This document shows positions 24,358-31,970 of a stretch of DNA of 64,000 bases, piece by piece. The DNA comes from Alteribacillus bidgolensis (lineage in GTDB: Bacteria; Bacillota; Bacilli; Bacillales; Marinococcaceae): positions 496,001 through 560,000 of the forward strand of contig NZ_KZ614149.1 of NCBI RefSeq assembly GCF_002886255.1. Reading direction: 5' to 3'. A program made the translations under genes and the position numbers. A model generated the notes under the pieces. The model ran no database searches and was not told where the DNA came from. It worked only from the letters and a program-made list of their open reading frames with translations. The number at the start of each line of letters is the position of its first letter. The stretch's first letter is position 1.

Positions 24358-24376
24358 TGAAAAAGGGGCGTAAAGA

Positions 24377-25702
24377 GTGAAGATAAATAATAACATTCAA
24401 GCATTGAATGCTTATCGCAATTTAAATCAAAACCAAAATCAGGTATCAAAAAATTTGGAAAAACTTTCATCCGGACTTCGGATTAATCGTGCTTCTGATG
24501 ATGCAGCCGGCCTTGCAATTTCTGAAAAAATGCGTTCCCAAATTAGAGGGCTAAAACAGTCTGAACGAAATTCAATGGATGGCATTTCATTAATGCAGAC
24601 GTCAGAAGGTGCCATGCAGGAGATTCACTCAATGCTGCAGCGCATGAGAGAACTGGCTGTACAAGCATCCAATGATACAAATACGGAATATGACAGCGAA
24701 CAGCTGCAAAAAGAAATATTAGAGCTGACAAAAGAAATTGACAGTATCTCTAACAGAACCGAATTTAATACGAAAAAACTGCTGGATGGGTCAAGTGCTG
24801 TTTACTCCTATTTAGATGAGGATAAAAATGGTGCTAAATTAGCCTCTCCACCAGTCGCGTTGGATGCTGACATTCAACCTGGTGATTATAGTATATCTGT
24901 TTCAGGAAAAAGTTTAAAAATAGATGGCGCCGACGGGGTGCTGCCAAACCAAGAAGATGAAAATCAGAGATTGGGTGAATACACTATAGAAGTAGAAGAT
25001 TTAAATGATGAAACTGCATTCGTAACCATTTATGATGATAAGGGTATTGAAATAGATAGTCAAAATATCTCAGATGAACAATCTAACGTAGGCGGGTTTG
25101 AATTATCCTTTAATGATATTACTGTAGAGGGTAAAAGCAAGTTCAGACTGGAAGCTGAAGGAACGTTTAAATTACTTAATGATGATGGTGAAAACATTGA
25201 ATTAAAAGAAGAAGTTTCAACGAAAGATGGAAAAATCCAGCTAGGTGATTTAGAGTTTGAATTTAGAGCTAACATTAGTGATGGTTCATCCGATTTTCAA
25301 GTTATCAACAACTCCCTTGCTTTTCAAATAGGTCCAAATACAGGCCAGCAAGTAATGGTTGATATTCCTAAAATGGACGCAGAAGAATTAGATGTTGATG
25401 AGGTGGATGTTTCGACTCACGACGGTGCAAGCAAAGCGATTACACAATTTGACGATGCTATTAATCAAGTATCAGATGCAAGAGCAAAACTTGGGGCCGT
25501 TCAAAATCGCATGGAGCATACTGTAGCTAACTTGCAGGTTACTCATGAAAACCTAACTTCATCCGAGTCAAGGATTCGGGATGCGGATATGGCCAAGGAA
25601 ATGACTGAATTTACGAGAAATAACATTATTAACCAATCTGCAACAGCGATGCTGGCCCAGGCCAATCAGCTTCCACAAGGCGTTTTGCAGCTGCTTCAAT
25701 AA
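24377..25702 (+). CDS. hag: Flagellin
   Basis: The 441-aa protein has the conserved flagellin N-terminal D0/D1 (1-140: NNNIQALNAYRNLN, KLSSGLRINRASDDAAGLAI, NTNTEYDSEQLQKEI) and C-terminal D1/D0 (about 345-441: DDAINQVSDARAKLGAVQNRMEHT, NIINQSATAMLAQANQLPQG). The variable central part is acidic (many Asp/Glu), as is common in salt- or alkali-adapted bacilli. The GTG start follows AAAAAGGGGCG. A terminator follows. fliW, csrA and fliD, which often adjoin hag, are absent, so this may be an additional flagellin locus. Confidence 0.93.
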   Translation: MKINNNIQALNAYRNLNQNQNQVSKNLEKLSSGLRINRASDDAAGLAISEKMRSQIRGLKQSERNSMDGISLMQTSEGAMQEIHSMLQRMRELAVQASNDTNTEYDSEQLQKEILELTKEIDSISNRTEFNTKKLLDGSSAVYSYLDEDKNGAKLASPPVALDADIQPGDYSISVSGKSLKIDGADGVLPNQEDENQRLGEYTIEVEDLNDETAFVTIYDDKGIEIDSQNISDEQSNVGGFELSFNDITVEGKSKFRLEAEGTFKLLNDDGENIELKEEVSTKDGKIQLGDLEFEFRANISDGSSDFQVINNSLAFQIGPNTGQQVMVDIPKMDAEELDVDEVDVSTHDGASKAITQFDDAINQVSDARAKLGAVQNRMEHTVANLQVTHENLTSSESRIRDADMAKEMTEFTRNNIINQSATAMLAQANQLPQGVLQLLQ

Positions 25703-25706
25703 ATGG

Positions 25707-25752
25707 AAAAATCCGGAAGAGTGACAAAGATGGACTTTTCCGGATTTTTTAT
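25707..25752 (+). terminator. Terminator of the flagellin gene
   Basis: AAAATCCGGAA pairs with TTCCGGATTTT, followed by a T-run; it leads straight into a repeat copy. Confidence 0.88.
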
Positions 25753-25827
25753 TATTTTAGGAATGTTTACTTTGTTAAAAAAGTATAACTTTAGCCATAA
25801 GAAGCGGAGGCAAGCCGAGTTTTTCTA
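25752..25827 (+). repeat. Bipartite palindromic repeat, copy 5 (shortened)
   Basis: ATTATTTTAGGAATGTTTAC, TTTGTTAAAAAAGTATAAC, GCCATAAG and GGCAAGCCGAGTTTTTCTAA are present, with the centre shortened. It is joined head-to-tail to the next copy. Confidence 0.8.
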
Positions 25828-25924
25828 ATACTTTAAGAAAGTTAACTTCATTAAAGGATCAAAGTATAAGAAAAACTAAGACTTTTGCCATTAAGGACTT
25901 GGCGATAAGCCAAGTTTTTCTAAT
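25827..25924 (+). repeat. Bipartite palindromic repeat, copy 6 (tandem with copy 5)
   Basis: One of the most regular copies: ATACTTTAAGAAAGTTAAC, TTCATTAAAGGATCAAAGTAT, then AGAAAAACTAAGACTTTTGC and GGCGATAAGCCAAGTTTTTCT. AGAAAAACT and AGTTTTTCT at the two ends of the second half are perfect inverted repeats. Confidence 0.9.
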
Positions 25925-25996
25925 AATCTTTTCCGCCTTTTTGCTACTTTATGGTAAAATGTAACAAGAAATATAAGTGTAAAGGTCGTGACGATA

Positions 25997-26437
25997 GTGG
26001 ATATTCATAAAGTTATGCAAACGGGTGTCCATCCGCCTTCTTCTAAAGGGAAAGAAACGTCCCGGACAAGCGTCTCATTTACAGAAATAATGGATCAACG
26101 ACGCCATGATAAAGCTTATGATCGTCTCACCAAAATGATTGAGCAAATAGATGATCAAGGTAAAGTCTTATCTGAAACCCGTACTGTCGAAGAATTGCGT
26201 AAATATAAACAGCTGGTTAAAGATTTTATGAAGGAAGCTGTAGATCATGGCTTGAATTTAGAAGAAAAACGTGGTTTTAACAGGCGTGGAAGAACAAAAA
26301 TTTATAAAGTAGTAGAGGAAGTTGATCGTAAATTGCTTGAACTAACAAACGCAGTAATGGAAAAAGAAAAAAAGGGAATAGATATTCTGGATAAAGTTGG
26401 AGAAATTAGGGGATTGCTTGTTAATCTCTATGCCTAA
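25997..26437 (+). CDS. YaaR family protein (DUF327)
   Basis: The protein has about 146 residues, is mostly helical and cytoplasmic, and contains SVSFTEIMDQRR, RTVEELRKYKQLVKDFMKEAVDHGLNLEE and a central RGRTKIYKVVEEVDRKLLELT, matching the DUF327/YaaR family. The biochemical role is unknown; its place next to fliS-flagellin suggests a motility link here. Two GTG codons could start it: 25988 overlaps the AAAGGT site, while 25997 is about 10 bp from it, so 25997 is preferred but not certain. Confidence 0.8.
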   Translation: MDIHKVMQTGVHPPSSKGKETSRTSVSFTEIMDQRRHDKAYDRLTKMIEQIDDQGKVLSETRTVEELRKYKQLVKDFMKEAVDHGLNLEEKRGFNRRGRTKIYKVVEEVDRKLLELTNAVMEKEKKGIDILDKVGEIRGLLVNLYA

Positions 26438-26518
26438 AAAATTTAACCTGATAAAGAAGTAAGTATAAGAATGGACTAAGCCTTCCACCAACTTGGCGAC
26501 AAGCCAAGTTTTTCTAAT
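26437..26518 (+). repeat. Bipartite palindromic repeat, copy 7 (diverged)
   Basis: AAAAAATTTAACCTG...AAGTATAAGAATGGACTAAG and CTTGGCGACAAGCCAAGTTTTTCTAATAA identify it; the first palindrome is degraded. It begins at the yaaR stop codon. CTTGGC/GCCAAG with the T-run would act as a terminator. Confidence 0.7.
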
Positions 26519-26819
26519 AAAAAAATAAGAAGGCGTTTCCATCTAGAGAATTTCCATGAAAAAAGAATGAAAGCAAAGCTGAATTTATAAATCGGGGTAT
26601 AAAACGTAAAATAATTGCATATAAAGTTATATTAAAGATTGCAAAACCCTTACATCTTTCTTAAGATACAGGTTGTGCTTCAAACGAAGGGAGTTGTTAA
26701 CTTTTACCTGAAGACTTCATATGATTTTATCATTTACAGGTTGTTAACCCTTTTCGGCTGAAAGAAGTAAATCGTTTAGGTGTCACGAGAAAAAACTATA
26801 AAGATAAGGAAGTGTCCAT
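26519..26819 (+). other. AT-rich intergenic region, no gene seen
   Basis: No plausible coding frame. Two similar segments, GGGAGTTGTTAACTTTTACC and CAGGTTGTTAACCCTTTT, occur about 50 bp apart. Promoter hexamers of good quality were not found. AAGGAAG before 26820 is the ribosome binding site of the next gene. Confidence 0.4.
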
Positions 26820-27101
26820 GTGATAGTACATGACCTGGTGGAAGCGAAAGAGTATTTCGAGAATGAAACAAAGAACGATTACTTAGTTCTTTATGAAAAG
26901 TTTCAAAATAGCAAGTGTGACTTTGAGGAAAATGGACGCTTTTGTATGAAAGAAGCTGATGAAAAAGAAGTCGTTCAAATCTTACGAGGTCGACAAGATG
27001 ATACACTGTATAGTGTGAAAAATTATGACCTTAATGATTTTTCTTCGGTAGAAGCCATTCTCGAAAAAGTAAAAACGGAACATCAAGAAATTTTTGTATA
27101 G
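26820..27101 (+). CDS. Hypothetical protein, 93 aa
   Basis: The protein is acidic and cytoplasmic, begins V(M)IVHDLVEAKEYF and has a single-domain look (alternating helices and short strands). It has two Cys residues (C33, C42) with no metal-site spacing. The GTG start has AAGGAAG at suitable distance, and a strong terminator follows 20 bp after the stop, so it appears to be a monocistronic gene. No family recognised. Confidence 0.7.
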   Translation: MIVHDLVEAKEYFENETKNDYLVLYEKFQNSKCDFEENGRFCMKEADEKEVVQILRGRQDDTLYSVKNYDLNDFSSVEAILEKVKTEHQEIFV

Positions 27102-27122
27102 CTTCACACCATAAATAGATAT

Positions 27123-27160
27123 AAATCGCTGCCGCCTGAAATGGGGCAGCGATTTTTTAA
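27123..27160 (+). terminator. Terminator after the 93-aa gene
   Basis: AAATCGCTGCC and GGCAGCGATTT stem, loop GCCTGAAATG, followed by TTTTAA. Confidence 0.88.
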
Positions 27161-27304
27161 TAGGTTATATTTTTCGTGTTTTTTTAGTTTATTATTTTTA
27201 AAAAACTGATTATTGTAAAAAACCATAGCAAAGGCGTCCATTTGTTCGGTGCTTTAGTTGACAAGAAAGTTTAGGATATTATTGGTTAACATTATAAGAA
27301 AGTT

Positions 27305-27333
27305 TTGTCAGAAGTATTCGTGCACAGTATAAT
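27305..27333 (+). promoter_or_regulatory. Sigma-A promoter of the phosphatase-fructosamine kinase pair
   Basis: TTGTCA (27305-27310), 17-bp spacer, TATAAT (27328-27333), 27 bp before the ATG. Confidence 0.75.
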
Positions 27334-27359
27334 AAGAAAAAAAGGAGCATTCGAAGAAA

Positions 27360-27836
27360 ATGAAAATTAATGTGTTATTTGTTTGTCTTGGAAATATTTG
27401 CCGTTCCCCTATGGCAGAAGCGGTATTTCGAGATAAGGTTTCAAATGCAGAATTAAGTGATCAAATACAAATGGATTCAGCAGGGACCGGTCATTGGCAT
27501 ATTGGCAAGCCTCCTCACGAAGGGACTAGAAGCATCTTGATGAAAAAGAATATATCTTATGATGGAATAAGAGCGAGACAGATAAACGCTGATGACTATA
27601 AGAACTTTACATATATTATTTCGATGGATGATGCTAACGTATCAGAGGTTGAGAAACTACAAAAAGGTAAAACTGATACTTTATATGCTGGCAAACTTCT
27701 TGATTTTCATCCTGATTTTGATGGCGGGGATGTTCCTGATCCATATTTGACAGGGAATTTTGAAGAGGTTTACGATATGATTGATTTAAGTTGTACAAAC
27801 TTATTAGCATGGATTCGGAGACGAGAAAGCATATGA
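27360..27836 (+). CDS. Low-molecular-weight phosphotyrosine-type phosphatase
   Basis: The 158-aa protein starts with the catalytic P-loop VLFVCLGNICRSP (C9, R15), followed by the DSAGTGHWHIGKPP region, and carries the general acid in VPDPYLTG. It matches the LMW-PTP family along its full length. LMW-PTP-A enzymes can also dephosphorylate ribulosamine-5-phosphates on proteins. The next gene, a fructosamine-kinase homologue, overlaps it by 4 bp (ATGA), which makes a protein-repair role as likely as signalling. AAAAGGAGC precedes the ATG. Confidence 0.9.
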   Translation: MKINVLFVCLGNICRSPMAEAVFRDKVSNAELSDQIQMDSAGTGHWHIGKPPHEGTRSILMKKNISYDGIRARQINADDYKNFTYIISMDDANVSEVEKLQKGKTDTLYAGKLLDFHPDFDGGDVPDPYLTGNFEEVYDMIDLSCTNLLAWIRRRESI

Positions 27837-28684
27837 GCATATCTATTCAAAGAGCATTAACTGGAGCAGGGATAAACGAAAAGATTGACAGTATTCAACC
27901 GGTTTCTGGAGGCAGCATTAGTGCAGCTTATCTTGTACATACAAATAGTCAATCATACTTTGTGAAATGGCATGAAGAAGCTCCTAATGATTTTTTTAGA
28001 CAGGAAGCATTAGGACTGCGCTTTTTAGAAGAAGCAAAAGATATTTTTGTACCTAGCGTATACGGTTGGGGCAAAAAATATATTGTGATGGATCCAGTTA
28101 TAGGGGCAGCTTCTATCCAGACAGAGGGAGAACTAGGACGTGCGATAGCGTCCTTACATTGCAGCAGCGGATCATTTTTTGGATTAGAAGAAGACAACTT
28201 CATTGGAGAATTACCTCAAGTAAATGACTGGGAAGAATCATGGGTAGCTTTTTTGCGTGACAAAAGACTGCAGCCCCAAATAGAACTAGCCAGATCTCTC
28301 GGTCGCATGCCGAAAGAACGTAATAGAAAAGCGTATTATGTGCTTGATCATTTAAATGATTGGGTACCTGATCATAAGCACCCGGTAAAGCTGCACGGAG
28401 ATCTTTGGGGAGGAAATTGGCTGCCTGGTGAAAATGGTAAGCCTTACTTAATTGATCCTGCTGTATGGTATGGAGATCACGAATTTGAACTTGCTTTCAC
28501 GTACTTATTCGGTGGTTTTTCCAAAAATGTGTATGATGCATATCAAGAAATTAAAACGATTGATGTTTTATTTGACGAGAGAAAAGCTTTATATCAGCTT
28601 TATTATCTACTCGTTCATTTAAACATTTTCGGTGAAAGCTATGGGAGACAAGTGGACCGAATATTGACAAAATACGCTAAATGA
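27833..28684 (+). CDS. Fructosamine/ribulosamine kinase family protein
   Basis: The 283-aa APH-like kinase has a glycine-rich loop PVSGGSISAAYLV, the ATP-binding Lys in YFVKWHEE, hinge YIVMDPVIG, the catalytic loop LHGDLWGGNWLP and the metal-binding Asp in LIDPAVWYGDHEFELA. These are diagnostic for the fructosamine-3-kinase family, which phosphorylates sugar adducts on protein lysines so that they fall off. The start overlaps the phosphatase stop; the upstream ribosome binding site is weak, consistent with translational coupling. Confidence 0.9.
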   Translation: MSISIQRALTGAGINEKIDSIQPVSGGSISAAYLVHTNSQSYFVKWHEEAPNDFFRQEALGLRFLEEAKDIFVPSVYGWGKKYIVMDPVIGAASIQTEGELGRAIASLHCSSGSFFGLEEDNFIGELPQVNDWEESWVAFLRDKRLQPQIELARSLGRMPKERNRKAYYVLDHLNDWVPDHKHPVKLHGDLWGGNWLPGENGKPYLIDPAVWYGDHEFELAFTYLFGGFSKNVYDAYQEIKTIDVLFDERKALYQLYYLLVHLNIFGESYGRQVDRILTKYAK

Positions 28685-28853
28685 AAGAGCTCTTATAGAA
28701 CAAGGAATTAAACAATCATTAAGAGAGTTATAAATGTAATCATATACAATGTAACTTAAAGAAACATAAAATAAATGGCACATTTCACCCCTGTTTGAAT
28801 AGCATGAATTAGTATGTTAGACGGCATACTTTGCTGCAGAGAGGGGTTTTTTT

Positions 28854-30686
28854 ATGTGCGGTATTACAGGATGGCTGCAATTTAATAAGGACATGAAACA
28901 GGAACAACCTGAAATAAACAAAATGACAAATACCCTTCGTTATCGAGGTCCAGATCAACAAAACACGTATAGCAGCAAGCATATCACTTTTGGCCATTCT
29001 AGATTAATTGTCATTGATCCTGCAGGTGGAAAGCAGCCAATGCTTAAAGAACGAAACAAAAAACGTTATGTCCTCGTTTATAATGGAGAATTATATAACA
29101 CAGATTTTTTACGTTCTCAACTAAAAAAAGCAGGTCATACGTTTTCTTCTCATTCCGATACAGAAGTGGTTTTAACTTCTTATATAGAGTGGGGCAGCAG
29201 CTGCGTTGAGAAAATGAACGGTATATTCGCTTTTGCAATTTGGGATGAAGAGGATGAAAGTCTTTTTTTGGCAAGAGATCGATTAGGAGTAAAGCCATTG
29301 TTTTATACCGAAAATAAAAATGGATTTATATTTGGATCAGAAATAAAAGCTTTGCTAGCTCACAGAAGTGTAAAACCTATTGTTAAGGAAGAAGGTTTGC
29401 TTGATTTATTTAGTTTAGGCCCTTCGAGAACTCCGGGATCTGGTATTTATGATGGGATAAGTGAATTAAAACCAGCACATGTTATGAATATTTCTAAACA
29501 AGGTTCAAAAATGACACGTTATTGGAATGTACAAGGTAAACCTCATAACGCAACTGCAGAAGAAACCTCTGAAGCCATAAGAACTTTGCTTTATCAAGCT
29601 GCCAAACGACAGCTGATATCAGATAAGCCGGTAAGTACTTTTTTATCCGGAGGATTGGATTCTAGTGCCTTAACTGCCATAGCAGCCAAGGAATACGAAA
29701 AAAAACTGCATACCTATTCGATTGATTATGAAGATAATGAAAAATACTTTAAATCAAACGATTATCAACCAGATAGTGACCAAACATACATTGATAAAAT
29801 GAAAAATACTTTTCACACGCAACATCATTACGAATCAATAACGATTGAGGAGTTAACGGACTCATTAAAAGAGGCAGTGCTTGCACGGGACCTGCCAGGG
29901 ATGGCGGATATAGATTCTTCATTATTGTGGTTTTGCAAAAAAATAAAACAGCAAGCTGTGGTGGCTTTATCTGGGGAATGTGCCGATGAAATATTTGGAG
30001 GGTACCCTTGGTTTTATAGAGAAGATCTCATAAATAAAACTGGTTTTCCGTGGATTTCGTCGCTTAATGAACGACACCAATTACTAAATGATAAATATCG
30101 TAAAAACTTAAACATGGAAGAATACGCTTTAAAAAGATACAGGGAAACGATAAAAGAAACGCCGTATTCACCAAATGATAATGAAATAGAGAAACGACAC
30201 AAAGAAATGTCTTATCTAAACATGAATTGGTTCATGGCGACTTTGTTAGAAAGAAAGGACCGCATGAGCATGAGAGCTAGTCTAGAGGTAAGGGTGCCTT
30301 TTGCTGACCACGAGTTAGTAGAATACGTGTGGAACGTTCCATCAGATTGGAAGAGATGGGGTGGAAAAGAAAAAGGGATATTGCGAAAAGCTTTGGAAGG
30401 TATATTGCCAGAAGATGTGTTATATCGAAAGAAAAACCCTTATCCGAAAACACACCATCCGAAATATACGACAATGATGACAGAAAAAATGAATGATATT
30501 TTATCTAAAAAAGAAGCGCCTCTGTATGAGATTATGGATCCAAGCCAGTTAAAAAAACTGGCAGAAAGTAATGGAGCTTCGTTTAAAGTTCCATGGTTTG
30601 GTCAATTAATGACGGGCCCGCAGCTGCTTGCATATTTATGGCAAGTTAACTATTGGCTTGAGGCTTATCAGGTAACAATAAAATAA
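28854..30686 (+). CDS. asnB: Asparagine synthetase (glutamine-hydrolysing)
   Basis: The 610-aa class B enzyme begins MCGITGWLQF, leaving Cys2 as the glutaminase nucleophile after Met removal. The N-terminal Ntn domain (about 1-200) shows RYRGPDQQN and YNGELYN. The synthetase domain has the PP-loop STFLSGGLDSSALTA and SGECADEIFGGYPW. The length is close to B. subtilis AsnO (about 614), the sporulation-linked paralogue, and shorter than AsnB (632). AGAGAGGGG precedes the ATG across a T-run. It is monocistronic by appearance. Confidence 0.92.
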   Translation: MCGITGWLQFNKDMKQEQPEINKMTNTLRYRGPDQQNTYSSKHITFGHSRLIVIDPAGGKQPMLKERNKKRYVLVYNGELYNTDFLRSQLKKAGHTFSSHSDTEVVLTSYIEWGSSCVEKMNGIFAFAIWDEEDESLFLARDRLGVKPLFYTENKNGFIFGSEIKALLAHRSVKPIVKEEGLLDLFSLGPSRTPGSGIYDGISELKPAHVMNISKQGSKMTRYWNVQGKPHNATAEETSEAIRTLLYQAAKRQLISDKPVSTFLSGGLDSSALTAIAAKEYEKKLHTYSIDYEDNEKYFKSNDYQPDSDQTYIDKMKNTFHTQHHYESITIEELTDSLKEAVLARDLPGMADIDSSLLWFCKKIKQQAVVALSGECADEIFGGYPWFYREDLINKTGFPWISSLNERHQLLNDKYRKNLNMEEYALKRYRETIKETPYSPNDNEIEKRHKEMSYLNMNWFMATLLERKDRMSMRASLEVRVPFADHELVEYVWNVPSDWKRWGGKEKGILRKALEGILPEDVLYRKKNPYPKTHHPKYTTMMTEKMNDILSKKEAPLYEIMDPSQLKKLAESNGASFKVPWFGQLMTGPQLLAYLWQVNYWLEAYQVTIK

Positions 30687-30826
30687 ACAATTACTGCCAA
30701 CTTCTGCTGTAAGCGTAAGTTGGCAGCTCTTTTTCTTCATAATTCTTTTTCACTGGATCAGCTAAATAAAAAATAGAAAAAAATAATATTTTTCCATATT
30801 CGCCCGGTCAAACGACTACCTCCATA

Positions 30827-30835
30827 CATATAGTA
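30827..30835 (+). promoter_or_regulatory. Possible sigma-K -10 element
   Basis: CATATAGTA fits the sigma-K -10 consensus CATANNNTA, 32 bp ahead of the YjcZ-type spore gene. No convincing -35 (mACm) at the right distance was found, so this is tentative. Confidence 0.3.
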
Positions 30836-30866
30836 ATTCTGAAAATACAAAAAGGAGGAAATATAT

Positions 30867-30968
30867 ATGTCTGGTGGATATGGATATGGAGGCGGTTTTG
30901 CGTTAATCGTCGTTTTGTTTATTTTGCTAATAATTGTGGGAGCTGCGTGGGGATATGGCGGTTATTAA
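30867..30968 (+). CDS. YjcZ family sporulation miniprotein, 33 aa
   Basis: MSGGYGYGGGFALIVVLFIL and so on to WGYGGY: a Gly/Tyr-rich N-terminus, one membrane helix and a Gly/Tyr tail. This is the YjcZ family of very short sporulation-associated membrane proteins in Bacillaceae. An AAAGGAGGAA site is perfectly placed before the ATG and a terminator follows. Its function is unknown. Forespore or mother-cell expression is expected but not shown. Confidence 0.9.
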   Translation: MSGGYGYGGGFALIVVLFILLIIVGAAWGYGGY

Positions 30969-30979
30969 AAACCGTTAAA

Positions 30980-31019
30980 AAAGGAACCGTTCCAATTTTG
31001 GAGCGGTTCTTTTCCTTTT
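30980..31019 (+). terminator. Terminator of the YjcZ-type gene
   Basis: GGAACCGTTCC and GGAGCGGTTC stem around AATTTT, followed by TTTTCCTTTT. From here to 31276 I see no gene or clear element. Confidence 0.82.
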
Positions 31020-31279
31020 CTGTAAGGAAAGCATACCAAAAAATATAAGCAAAATTTCTGCTTTGAACGTACAGGATTATCTGAATGCTATTGCTGCTGA
31101 TGTAATAGCTCGTTAAAGAAAGCTTTTTCTGAAAACGCGAACGTTATTCCGTGTAATTCCGATTTAGTTATACAACCTCACTTCTTGCATCACTTGTGTT
31201 TTTTGAAGCAGTGGATTATCTTTACGTAACTTGAGATGTTAAATTAGGTAAAATTGCTTGATATTTGGGGATGGGTACA

Positions 31280-31318
31280 TAAAAAGACTAGAGCGACGTT
31301 AGAAGTGCTCTAGTCTCC
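31280..31318 (-). terminator. Minus-strand terminator of the 75-aa acidic protein gene
   Basis: GACTAGAGC and GCTCTAGTC form a perfect 9-bp stem; read on the minus strand it is followed by TTTTTAT. It lies 20 bp after the minus-strand stop. Confidence 0.82.
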
Positions 31319-31338
31319 GTGTAATAGATGGAGAATCG

Positions 31339-31566
31339 CTAAAACCAAGAAAAACGCGGCCGGTCATCGTCTTCGGTATGCTCATCATTGTCTTCGTCTG
31401 TGTTAGAAGAAGAAGTATCTTGCGGCCTTCCAAACAAGAGATCGCTCCAAGGGTCTCGACCTACTGGTTTCTCTTCCGTATTTTCTTCTTTTTCCGAGCT
31501 ATTATTCTGCTTCTTTTCTTCTTTCAGAAAAGAAGCAGAATAATATGGTGCATTTTTGTTAATCAT
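31339..31566 (-). CDS. Hypothetical acidic protein, 75 aa, with a perfect hairpin in its coding sequence
   Basis: Starting at the ATG at 31566 (GGAGTGAAAGA upstream) it encodes MINKNAPYYSASFLKEEKKQ, a Glu/Lys-rich stretch, then VGRDPWSDLLFGRPQ and an Asp/Glu-rich tail ending RPRFSWF. It looks intrinsically disordered apart from the PWSDLLFGRP segment. Codons 8-22 contain a perfect 19-bp inverted repeat with a 6-nt loop (31501-31544). An ATG at 31605 is possible but has no ribosome binding site. The family is not recognised. A minus-strand terminator follows. Confidence 0.7.
   Translation of the reverse strand: MINKNAPYYSASFLKEEKKQNNSSEKEENTEEKPVGRDPWSDLLFGRPQDTSSSNTDEDNDEHTEDDDRPRFSWF
31501..31544. 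repeat. Perfect 19-bp inverted repeat inside a coding sequence
   Basis: Arms at 31501-31519 and 31526-31544 are exact reverse complements, separated by 6 bases. On the mRNA this would be a long AU-rich hairpin starting about 22 nt after the start codon. Confidence 0.9.
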
Positions 31567-31970
31567 TCTTTCACTCCGTTCTACAACTTTTAGTGATAAA
31601 TTCATTCATATTCACTATATTCATTGATGTGAAGTGTGTTTAGGCACTTATAAAAGTTTCCAAATCAGGCTTTTATTTTACACGGTTAAGTAAGAAGGAT
31701 GAGGTTTTATTGGGGATGAAATGGAAAAAGAACAGGACTGTCCTGTTTCAGGAGCAGCCCTGTTCCGAAGAGAGAAATGAGAGTTTTTCATTGATTCACT
31801 GCAATTCTGTTAACTGATTGCTTACTTTACTTTATGAAAAAAATCAAACAATGGCAAGGTTAAAGCCTAATATGTATAAAGGAATCCTGATGATGTAAGA
31901 AAAGAAGGTTTTCTATATCATATTAAATGGGTAAGAAGAAAAAAATTAATGTATAGGGTGCTGTAACCAA
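31567..31970. other. Intergenic region with one strong hairpin (31729-31769)
   Basis: GAACAGG and CCTGTTC arms with additional pairing inside (CTG/CAG, CCT/AGG) form a long stem; on the minus strand it is followed by CTTTTTCC, so it resembles a minus-strand terminator although no minus gene is evident upstream of it. Otherwise nothing is seen. Confidence 0.45.

Noticed and set aside
26519..26819. Possible CRISPR-like or regulatory direct repeats around GTTGTTAAC
   Set aside because: Only two imperfect occurrences without regular spacing; not an array. No CRISPR array was seen anywhere in the window.
31729..31769. Hairpin taken as the end of a minus-strand gene at 31770-31970
   Set aside because: The only minus-strand frame there is a short peptide crossing the hairpin, with no ribosome binding site.
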